This document shows positions 30,760-36,457 of a stretch of DNA of 36,457 nucleotides, piece by piece. Position 1 is the stretch's first letter. Every line of letters starts with the position of its first letter. The notes below the pieces were generated by a model. It was not told the DNA's origin. It searched no databases and saw only the letters and a program-made list of their open reading frames with translations. The stretch spans positions 1 to 36,457 of the forward strand of contig NZ_QEQQ01000037.1 in assembly GCF_003097235.1 (NCBI RefSeq), written 5' to 3'. The position numbers and the translations under genes were made by a program. The stretch comes from Pseudomonas sp. CC120222-01a (GTDB lineage Bacteria > Pseudomonadota > Gammaproteobacteria > Pseudomonadales > Pseudomonadaceae).

Positions 30760-30777
30760 CTGTCACACAGCTGCAAT
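30760..30777 (+). promoter_or_regulatory. Pho box of phoB
   Basis: CTGTCAC-ACAG-CTGCAAT fits the PhoB consensus of two 7-base direct repeats (CTGTCAT-type) spaced by four bases: the first repeat matches 6 of 7 and the second 5 of 7. A -10-like TATCTA follows at 30786-30791, the normal distance for PhoB-activated promoters, and phoB starts at 30831. It supports autoactivation under phosphate limitation. Confidence 0.7.
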
Positions 30778-30830
30778 AATTCCGTTATCTAATGCGGGCC
30801 AAGACACGATTCCTGGGAGAGGTTTTGAGC

Positions 30831-31520
30831 ATGGTTGGCAGAAACATTCTGATCGTCGACGACGAAGCACCGATTCGCGAGATGATCGCCGTTGCCTTGG
30901 AAATGGCCGGCTATGACTGCCTGGAAGCCGAGAACTCCCAGCAAGCCCACGCGATCATCGTCGACCGCAAACCGGACCTGATCCTGCTCGACTGGATGCT
31001 GCCCGGCACCTCCGGCATCGAGCTGGCACGCCGCCTCAAGCGCGACGAGCTGACCGGCGATATCCCGATCATCATGCTCACCGCCAAAGGCGAAGAGGAC
31101 AACAAGATCCAGGGCCTGGAAGTCGGCGCCGACGACTACATCACCAAGCCGTTCTCGCCCCGCGAGCTGGTCGCCCGCCTGAAGGCTGTGCTGCGTCGCA
31201 CCGGCCCGAGCGACAGCGAAGCGCCAATCGAAGTTGGCGGCCTGCTGCTCGACCCGATCAGCCACCGCGTGACCATCGACGGCAAGCCGGCCGAGATGGG
31301 CCCTACCGAATACCGCCTGCTGCAGTTCTTCATGACTCACCAGGAACGCGCCTATACCCGCGGCCAGTTGCTCGACCAGGTGTGGGGCGGCAACGTGTAT
31401 GTCGAGGAGCGCACCGTCGACGTGCATATCCGTCGCCTGCGCAAGGCACTGGGTGAAGCCTACGAAAATCTGGTACAAACCGTCCGGGGCACTGGCTACC
31501 GCTTCTCGACCAAGAGCTGA
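30831..31520 (+). CDS. phoB: Phosphate regulon response regulator PhoB
   Basis: PhoB is the OmpR-type response regulator that switches on phosphate-starvation genes when phosphorylated by PhoR. The 229-residue protein has a receiver domain (acidic pair Asp10/Asp11, phosphoacceptor Asp54 in LILLDWMLPG, and the conserved Lys in DDYITKPFSP) and a C-terminal winged-helix DNA-binding domain (GPTEYRLLQFFMTHQ...VDVHIRRLRKALG). ATG 30831 has GGAGAGG upstream and gives the standard MVGRNILIVDDE start. It is preceded by a Pho box and followed by phoR, so it is autoregulated in the usual way. Confidence 0.98.
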   Translation: MVGRNILIVDDEAPIREMIAVALEMAGYDCLEAENSQQAHAIIVDRKPDLILLDWMLPGTSGIELARRLKRDELTGDIPIIMLTAKGEEDNKIQGLEVGADDYITKPFSPRELVARLKAVLRRTGPSDSEAPIEVGGLLLDPISHRVTIDGKPAEMGPTEYRLLQFFMTHQERAYTRGQLLDQVWGGNVYVEERTVDVHIRRLRKALGEAYENLVQTVRGTGYRFSTKS

Positions 31521-31568
31521 TCGAGCCGACAAGCGCCAAGCTGCAAGTCGTTGTACAAGGACCGTCAA

Positions 31569-32876
31569 TTGAACCAGAACTGGCACGCGACCCTGATTCG
31601 CCACCTGTTGCTGCTGATCACCGTCTGCCTGATCGGCGGCCTGGTCAGCGGCTATTACGGCTGGAGCCTGGCCATCGGCCTGGCGCTCTATCTGGGCTGG
31701 ACGCTCAAGCAGCTGCTGCGCCTGCACGACTGGCTGCGCAACCACCAACCCGACGAAGCACCGCCCGATGGCTACGGCCTGTGGGGTGAGGTGTTCGACA
31801 GCATCTACCACCTGCAACGTCGCGACCAGCGCGTGCGCGGGCGCCTGCAGGCAGTGATCGACCGGGTGCAGGAGTCCACTGCGGCGCTGCGCGACGCCGT
31901 GATCATGCTCGACAGCGACGGCAACCTGGAGTGGTGGAACCGCGCCGCAGAGACGCTGCTGGGCTTCAAGACCCCGCAGGACGGCGGCCAGCCGGTGACC
32001 AACCTGGTGCGCCACCCGCGCTTCAAGGAGTATTTCGAGGCGGAGAACTACGTCGAGCCGCTGGAAATCCCCTCGCCGATCAACGACCGCCTGCGCGTGC
32101 AACTGCACATCACCCGCTACGGCAACAACGAGCACCTGATGCTGGTGCGCGATGTCACCCGCATTCATCAGCTCGAGCAGATGCGCAAGGACTTCGTCGC
32201 CAACGTCTCCCACGAGCTGCGCACGCCGCTGACGGTGATCACCGGCTACCTGGAAACCCTGCTGGACAACGTCGAGGACGTGAACCCGCGCTGGGCCAGG
32301 GCGCTGCAACAGATGACCCAGCAAGGCTCGCGCATGCAGACCCTGCTCAACGACCTGCTGCTCCTGGCCAAGCTGGAAGCCACCGACTACCCGTCGGACA
32401 ACCAGCCGGTGGCGGTCGATGCCCTGCTTACCGCGATCAAGAACGATGCCCAGGCCCTGTCCGGGCCGCGTAACCAGAAGATCACCCTGGAAGCCGCACC
32501 GGGCCTGCGCCTGAAGGGCAGCGAGTCGGAACTGCGCAGCGCCTTCTCCAACCTGGTGTTCAACGCCGTGAAGTACACCCAGGATGAAGGCAGCATCCGC
32601 ATCCGCTGGTGGGGCGACGAACACGGCGCGCACCTGTCGGTGCAGGATTCCGGGGTCGGTATCGACGCCAAGCACCTGCCGCGGCTGACCGAGCGCTTCT
32701 ACCGGGTCGACTCCAGCCGTGCATCGAATACCGGCGGTACCGGCCTGGGGCTGGCGATCGTCAAGCACGTGCTGATGCGCCACCGCGGCAAGCTGGAAAT
32801 CAGCAGCGTGCCGGGGCATGGCAGTACCTTCACCTGTCACTTTGGGCCGGCACAATTGGCCAACGGCAAGGCCTGA
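31569..32876 (+). CDS. phoR: Phosphate regulon sensor kinase PhoR
   Basis: PhoR is the membrane histidine kinase of the phosphate response. The 435-residue protein has two N-terminal membrane helices (about residues 8-40), a PAS domain (about 85-190, RDAVIMLDSDGNLEWWN), the dimerisation/phosphoacceptor helix with His215 (VSHELRTPL) and the ATPase domain (N box SAFSNLVFNAVKYT, G1 DSGVGID, G2 GGTGLGLAIVKHV). The start is TTG 31569, seven bases after AAGGA; a second TTG at 31551 is in frame but without such a site. The unusual start may lower the kinase relative to PhoB. A strong terminator follows at 32940-32967. Confidence 0.95.
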   Translation: MNQNWHATLIRHLLLLITVCLIGGLVSGYYGWSLAIGLALYLGWTLKQLLRLHDWLRNHQPDEAPPDGYGLWGEVFDSIYHLQRRDQRVRGRLQAVIDRVQESTAALRDAVIMLDSDGNLEWWNRAAETLLGFKTPQDGGQPVTNLVRHPRFKEYFEAENYVEPLEIPSPINDRLRVQLHITRYGNNEHLMLVRDVTRIHQLEQMRKDFVANVSHELRTPLTVITGYLETLLDNVEDVNPRWARALQQMTQQGSRMQTLLNDLLLLAKLEATDYPSDNQPVAVDALLTAIKNDAQALSGPRNQKITLEAAPGLRLKGSESELRSAFSNLVFNAVKYTQDEGSIRIRWWGDEHGAHLSVQDSGVGIDAKHLPRLTERFYRVDSSRASNTGGTGLGLAIVKHVLMRHRGKLEISSVPGHGSTFTCHFGPAQLANGKA

Positions 32877-32939
32877 GGGACTGGGGGCTGCTTTGCAGCC
32901 CTTTGCTTTTGCAGCCCCAGCCGCTACATTGGACCCCCT

Positions 32940-32967
32940 GTGCCAGCAAGAGCTGGCACTTTTTTTC
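32940..32967 (+). terminator. phoBR terminator
   Basis: GTGCCAGC-AAGA-GCTGGCAC (32940-32959) is a perfect 8-bp stem followed by eight T residues (32960-32967), a textbook rho-independent terminator for phoR. Confidence 0.95.
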
Positions 32968-33004
32968 TCTCTATCTCAAAGACGGACCCCGTAAAAACTC
33001 CATC

Positions 33005-34345
33005 ATGGACCCTTCCCCTGGTATCAGCCTCACCTCGTTATTCGCCGATTTCGGCATGATCATCTTCGCCTTCCTGCTGGTGCTGCTCAACGGCTTCTTC
33101 GTTGCCGCCGAGTTCGCCATGGTCAAGCTGCGCGCCACCCGCGTCGAGTCCATCGCCGAACTGCATGGCTGGCGCGGCAGCATCCTGCGAAAGGTCCACA
33201 ACCAGCTCGACGCCTACCTCTCGGCTTGCCAGCTGGGCATCACCCTCGCCTCGCTGGGCCTGGGCTGGGTCGGTGAGCCGGCCTTCGCCCACCTGCTGGA
33301 GCCGCTGCTGGCCTACCTGGGCGTGGACAGCGCCGAACTGGTCAAGGCGGTGTCGTTCTTCGTCGCCTTCTTCGTCATTTCGTACCTGCACATCGTGGTC
33401 GGCGAACTGGCGCCCAAGTCGTGGGCGATCCGCAAGCCCGAGCTGCTGTCGCTGTGGACCGCCGTGCCGCTGTACCTGTTCTACTGGACCATGTACCCGG
33501 CCATCTACCTGCTCAACGCCAGCGCCAACACCATCCTGCGCATCGCCGGCCAGGGTGAGCCCGGCCCGCACCACGAGCACCACTACAGCCGCGAAGAACT
33601 CAAGCTGATCCTGCACTCCAGCCGTGGCCAGGACCCAAGCGACCAAGGCATGCGCGTACTCGCCTCGGCCGTGGAAATGGGCGAGCTGGAAGTGGTGGAC
33701 TGGGCCAACTCGCGTGAGGACATGGTCAGCATCGACGCCCAGGCCCCGCTCAAGGAAATCCTCGCCCTGGTACGCCGGCACAAGTTCAGCCGCTACCCGG
33801 TGTACGACGCCGAGCGCGAGGAGTTCACCGGCCTGCTGCACATCAAGGACTTGCTGCTGGAGCTGGCCGAACTCGAACACCTTCCCGAAACCATCGACCT
33901 GGACGACCTGGCCCGCCCGCTGGAGCGCGTGTCGCGGCACATGCCGCTGTCGCAGCTGCTGGAGCAGTTCCGCAAAGGTGGCGCGCACTTCGTGCTAGTG
34001 GAGGAAGCCGACGGCAAGGTGATCGGCTACCTGACCATGGAAGACGTGCTGGAAGTGCTGGTGGGTGACATTCAGGACGAACACCGCAAGACCGAACGCG
34101 GCATCCTCGCCTACCAGCCAGGCAAGCTGCTGGTGCGGGGCGATACGCCGCTGTTCAAGGTCGAGCGCCTGCTCGGTGTCGACCTCGACCACATCGAGGC
34201 AGAAACCCTCGCCGGCCTGGTCTACGAGACCCTCAAGCGCGTGCCTGAGGAAGAGGAAGTGCTGGAAGTCGAAGGCCTGCGCATCATCATCAAGAAGATG
34301 AAAGGGCCGAAGATCGTCCTGGCCAAGGTGCTCAAGCTCGACTGA
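33005..34345 (+). CDS. CNNM/CBS/CorC-type membrane protein (putative transporter)
   Basis: A 446-residue inner-membrane protein with the three-part layout of the HlyC/CorC (UPF0053) family: an N-terminal CNNM/DUF21 membrane domain (about 15-200; the segment LLVLLNGFFVAAEFAMVKLRATR is diagnostic), two CBS domains (about 225-340) and a C-terminal CorC_HlyC domain (about 355-440; GDTPLFKVERLLGVDL). Family members have been linked to magnesium and cobalt efflux, but the substrate is unknown. The older 'haemolysin' label is not a functional claim. ATG 33005 is preferred over the upstream open frame, which overlaps phoR. It is separated from phoR by a terminator and stands alone. Confidence 0.93.
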   Translation: MDPSPGISLTSLFADFGMIIFAFLLVLLNGFFVAAEFAMVKLRATRVESIAELHGWRGSILRKVHNQLDAYLSACQLGITLASLGLGWVGEPAFAHLLEPLLAYLGVDSAELVKAVSFFVAFFVISYLHIVVGELAPKSWAIRKPELLSLWTAVPLYLFYWTMYPAIYLLNASANTILRIAGQGEPGPHHEHHYSREELKLILHSSRGQDPSDQGMRVLASAVEMGELEVVDWANSREDMVSIDAQAPLKEILALVRRHKFSRYPVYDAEREEFTGLLHIKDLLLELAELEHLPETIDLDDLARPLERVSRHMPLSQLLEQFRKGGAHFVLVEEADGKVIGYLTMEDVLEVLVGDIQDEHRKTERGILAYQPGKLLVRGDTPLFKVERLLGVDLDHIEAETLAGLVYETLKRVPEEEEVLEVEGLRIIIKKMKGPKIVLAKVLKLD

Positions 34346-34350
34346 CCTGA

Positions 34351-34369
34351 GGGGCCGCTTCAAGGCCCC
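34351..34369 (+). terminator. Hairpin after the CBS/CorC-type gene
   Basis: GGGGCC-GCTTCAA-GGCCCC is a 6-bp GC stem six bases after the stop codon. It lacks a clear T tract, so activity is tentative. Confidence 0.5.
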
Positions 34370-34385
34370 CGCAGCGTCCTGCTAG

Positions 34386-34685
34386 TCAGTGCGCAGGTTT
34401 GCTGTGCCTGCGAGACGTGAGGTCCAGGCCAACGGCTCGCATCACAGCCAACATTGTCTTGAGTGTAGGGTTACCTTTCTCCGAGAACGAGCGATACAGA
34501 TGCTCCCGGGAAACGCCCGCCTCAGCAGCAATAGCCGTCATACCTTTGGCACGGGCGACTACACCAAGGGCCTGCGCGATGTAGGCTGCGTCACCCGTCT
34601 CAAAGGCATCCTCCATGAATATGGCAATGGACTCTGCGTCGGTCAGCGCTTCTGCTGGGTCGTAGTCATAGAACTGTTCTTTCAT
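34386..34685 (-). CDS. Antitoxin of an HI1420-type addiction module
   Basis: A 99-residue putative antitoxin of the HI1420 family (TIGR02684-type addiction module antidote). A family-typical start (YDPAEALTDAESIAIFMEDAFETGD) precedes a helix-turn-helix of the Xre type (GMTAIAAEAGVSREHLYRSFSEKGNPTLKTMLAVMRAVGLDL) that can bind the operon operator. It overlaps the toxin gene by four bases (ATGA at 34685-34682), with the toxin gene first, the order seen in higBA-like pairs. The region looks lower in GC than adjacent genes, a sign of horizontal acquisition. Confidence 0.9.
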   Translation of the reverse strand: MKEQFYDYDPAEALTDAESIAIFMEDAFETGDAAYIAQALGVVARAKGMTAIAAEAGVSREHLYRSFSEKGNPTLKTMLAVMRAVGLDLTSRRHSKPAH

Positions 34686-34984
34686 TCATCATCACTCCAC
34701 TGGCTGGCCAGTGATTTGGCTGTCTCGATATCCCGCGACTGGCTGCTTTTGTCTCCACCACATAGCAACAGCACCAACTGATTACCGCGCTGCTGAAAAT
34801 AGACACGATAACCGGGGCCATGATGGATACGCAGTTCGCTAACGCCTTGACCTACTGGCTGTACATCACCAAGCAAGCCATGCGCCAAGCGGAAAACGCG
34901 TGCAGCAATGATTGCCCTTGCCTGCTTGTCCCTTAGCTTGCGCTCCCAATTCCTGTAGGTGGCTGTCTGCTTGATACTCTTCAT
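34682..34984 (-). CDS. RelE/HigB-superfamily toxin of an HI1419-type addiction module
   Basis: A 100-residue putative mRNA interferase-like toxin of the HI1419 family (TIGR02683/PF05973, 'addiction module killer protein'). Typical segments are the N-terminal FRxLRDKQARAIIAARVFRLA-type helix region, the core GVSELRIHHGPGYRVYFQQ, and the C-terminal LLLCGGDKSSQSRDIETAKSLA, where Arg and Lys residues are expected to contact RNA. Activity is not proven by sequence. The ATG at 34984 has no ribosome-binding site, and the best promoter (TTGCCT-17-TACAAA) would start transcription at or near the start codon. Inserted between a conserved membrane-protein gene and an M23 peptidase gene. Confidence 0.9.
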   Translation of the reverse strand: MKSIKQTATYRNWERKLRDKQARAIIAARVFRLAHGLLGDVQPVGQGVSELRIHHGPGYRVYFQQRGNQLVLLLCGGDKSSQSRDIETAKSLASQWSDDE

Positions 34985-34990
34985 GGATAA

Positions 34991-35019
34991 TTTGTAGCTT
35001 ATAAATCACATTCAGGCAA
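34991..35019 (-). promoter_or_regulatory. Candidate promoter/operator of the toxin-antitoxin operon
   Basis: TTGCCT (35019-35014) and TACAAA (34996-34991) are 17 bases apart. Transcription would start close to 34984, the toxin start codon, suggesting a leaderless message. An imperfect palindrome, ATTTGTA-GCT-TATAAAT (34990-35006), overlaps the -10 and is a good candidate for antitoxin binding. Confidence 0.4.
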
Positions 35020-35025
35020 GCGGCC

Positions 35026-35928
35026 TTATGGGTTGCCGGCGGTGAAGTCCGGCAACCCGCCAAGCGGCCGGGCGAACTGGAAAGGTATCGACTCCAGCGC
35101 CAAGCCCACATTGCGCTGCACTACGAAATGCAGGTGCGGCCCGGTGCTGTTACCGGTATTGCCCGATTTGGCCAGGGCCTGCCCGACCACCACCTGCTGC
35201 CCTTCGCGCACCACCACCGAACCGCGCATCAGGTGCAGGTACACGCCCATGGTGCCGTCGGGGTGCAGAATCCGCACGAAATTGCCCCCCGGGTTGTTGC
35301 CTCGACCACTCTGGCCATTCTCGACCTTCACCACCATACCGCCCCGGGCCGCAATGATCGGCGTGCCCTCCGGCATGGCGATGTCCATTGCATAACGGCT
35401 CCTGGGGCCGAAGTGGCTGAAGCGGCCGTTGGGCCCCTGGGTCAGGCGAAATGGCCCGCCCTTCCAGGGAAACGGATAGCGGTAGGCCAGAGAGCGCTGG
35501 CCAGGGTCGCCCATGGCGTACTGGAAGCTGGTGACGTATTGCAGCTTGCCACCGGGCGCAGCCAGCACCGAGCTCAGCACCTTGCTCGAACGCGGCCCCA
35601 CCACGGCGCGTATGTTGCGCGGCTGGTTGCCACCGAAGGCGTTGGTCAGCTTGTCGATACGCAGCTCGACCTGCATCGGCACATACAAGTCGTTGCGCAC
35701 CATGAAGCGCACGCCGCCCGGGAAGGTTTCGGCCTGCAGGCGTACCTTGCCGTCGATGTGATCGAGGATCGGTTCGCTTAGCTCGAAGGTTTTTGCCCCC
35801 GGGCTGTAGCGATCGGAGTATGAGACCACGCCAGTGTTGTCGACGGTCTTGTAGATCGTCATGCCCATGCTCGACGCCGAGGCCGAAAACAAGGCACAGA
35901 AAAGCAGCAAGCGAGCGGTGGCTGGCAT
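35026..35928 (-). CDS. Periplasmic M23-family peptidase with N-terminal DUF4124-like segment
   Basis: A 300-residue putative exported peptidoglycan endopeptidase. A signal peptide (about 1-22) is followed by a DUF4124-like stretch (IYKTVDNTGVVSYSDRYSPGA, about 25-45), a beta-rich middle and an M23/LytM domain (about 165-290). Zinc ligands are expected at His172 and Asp182 (SHFGPRSRYAMD) and His267 (HLHF motif, with His265), with His232 (YLHL) as a further active-site residue, so the domain appears catalytically intact, unlike many LytM regulators. The start MPATARLLLFC is ATG 35928. It converges with nothing downstream before the toxin gene on the same strand. Substrate is inferred from the family. 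Confidence 0.9.
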   Translation of the reverse strand: MPATARLLLFCALFSASASSMGMTIYKTVDNTGVVSYSDRYSPGAKTFELSEPILDHIDGKVRLQAETFPGGVRFMVRNDLYVPMQVELRIDKLTNAFGGNQPRNIRAVVGPRSSKVLSSVLAAPGGKLQYVTSFQYAMGDPGQRSLAYRYPFPWKGGPFRLTQGPNGRFSHFGPRSRYAMDIAMPEGTPIIAARGGMVVKVENGQSGRGNNPGGNFVRILHPDGTMGVYLHLMRGSVVVREGQQVVVGQALAKSGNTGNSTGPHLHFVVQRNVGLALESIPFQFARPLGGLPDFTAGNP

Positions 35929-36457
35929 GATGGTGGCTTTTTGACAGGTATGGTCTGTCGAAGACTAGCAGCGGGATTGGCGAGCGGTATTGCAGTTGGT
36001 CGGGTAGCTGAGTCGACCCTGTGGGAGCGGCCTTGTGTCGCGAAAGGGCTGTGTAGCAGCCCCTCGATTTTTGCATTAACGCTGAAATGCCCGGGGCCGC
36101 TTTGCGGCCCTTTCGCGACGCAAGGCCGCTCCTATGTATGGACTCGCCCACACTGTCTAGCTGCTTTTGAACATAGGAACCCGGTTGCATCTATGTATCA
36201 GGCCTATTCGAGGAAGCTTTTTGCTTCTGGCCAACATCGTGGTGAGCTCGCAGTGTGCCGTTTACATTGAGGCCACTATTAGGCCTGTAGGAGCGGAGGC
36301 ATCTATCTGCGACGGTCTTACCTAGGGTCAATGTTCACTAGCAGGGGTTGGAGCGCTTGGCGCCCCGGTGGCATTACTCGGGTGGTCAGAGGCTCATAGC
36401 AGCCTCCGGGTTGTTGTTCGGTTTGCGTTGATAAACCTGATCACTCTGTAACAGGGC
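35929..36457. other. Non-coding region at the window end
   Basis: 529 bases without a gene I can support. It holds the upstream region of the M23 peptidase gene and the REP pair. The rest, about 36136-36457, has only short open frames with no family match, plus a small hairpin (GAGGCT-CATAGC-AGCCTC, 36389-36406). It may belong to a feature continuing outside the window. Confidence 0.6.
36019..36133. repeat. Inverted REP pair near the window end
   Basis: CTGTGGGAGCGGCCTTGTGT at 36019-36038 faces a second unit ending in AAGGCCGCTCCT (to 36133), with TCGCGAAAGG / CCTTTCGCGA in both arms. Small GC-rich hairpin sequences (GGGCTGTGTAGCAGCCC and GGGGCCGCTTTGCGGCCC) lie between the arms. The arms differ by single bases, so this pair is older or less maintained than the copy at 18366. 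Confidence 0.8.

Noticed and set aside
30789..32855. A 688-codon minus-strand frame opposite phoB-phoR
   Set aside because: It is antisense to phoB and phoR, composed of low-information residues, and without a ribosome-binding site or family signature.
33005..34345. Naming the CBS/CorC-type gene a haemolysin
   Set aside because: The family name HlyC/CorC is historical, and nothing in the sequence indicates haemolytic activity.
35941..36270. A 109-codon plus-strand frame across the final REP pair
   Set aside because: It runs through REP sequence, has no family match and no ribosome-binding site.

Overview
The window is chromosomal DNA of a fluorescent pseudomonad, almost certainly of the Pseudomonas putida group. 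The evidence is GC-rich coding sequence, the gene order (radC-coaBC-dut-algC-argB / pyrE / crc / rph / yicC-gmk ... rpoZ-spoT-ridA ... exbBD-tonB, oxyR-recG, hupA, rubredoxin system, ubiCA, phoBR), and many 'GCTCCCACAGG'-type REP elements of the kind typical of P. putida. Most genes are conserved housekeeping genes. I recognise the families from sequence; no search was run.

Layout. 1-396: 3' end of an IS110-family transposase sitting in a broken pair of REP elements downstream of radC. 412-5342: radC (-), then coaBC-dut-algC-argB (+), covering DNA repair, coenzyme A synthesis, dUTP removal, sugar-phosphate supply for exopolysaccharide and LPS, and arginine synthesis. 5474-7854: pyrE (-), crc (+) and rph (-), with strong bidirectional terminators between convergent genes. 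8017-9514: yicC-gmk (+). 9639-14516: a minus-strand gamma-glutamyl-polyamine type module (glutamine-synthetase-like ligase, class-I amidotransferase-like hydrolase, APC permease) with a divergent LysR regulator. It lies between gmk and rpoZ and has REPs on both sides. 14721-18337: rpoZ-spoT-ridA and a lipoprotein gene. 18490-19347: a YeeZ-like NAD(P)-binding protein (-). 19539-21667: exbB-exbD-tonB. 21762-24770: oxyR-recG. 24849-26252: a YbaK-like/HDOD two-domain protein. 26287-28623: on the minus strand, an SCP2-like protein, the HU protein HupA, rubredoxin reductase and rubredoxin. 28737-30184: ubiC-ubiA. 30288-30656: a secreted COG4315-type protein (-). 30831-32876: phoB-phoR behind a recognisable Pho box. 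33005-34345: a CNNM/CBS/CorC-type membrane protein. 34386-34984: a toxin-antitoxin pair of the HI1419/HI1420 type (-), which looks lower in GC than its surroundings. 35026-35928: a periplasmic M23 peptidase (-). 35929-36457: non-coding, with a REP pair.

How the parts relate. The window carries the gene for Crc, the partner of Hfq in catabolite repression. It also holds a long AANAANAA-type (CA) motif just upstream of the hupA ribosome-binding site, and weaker ones upstream of the polyamine genes. Stress and nutrient circuits are dense here: SpoT (ppGpp), PhoBR (phosphate), OxyR (peroxide), TonB/ExbBD (iron uptake) and Crc (carbon). No clearly new defence or mobile system is visible. The best leads are the hupA CA motif, the IS110/REP junction, the inserted polyamine module and the toxin-antitoxin insertion. 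No tRNA, rRNA or CRISPR array was seen.
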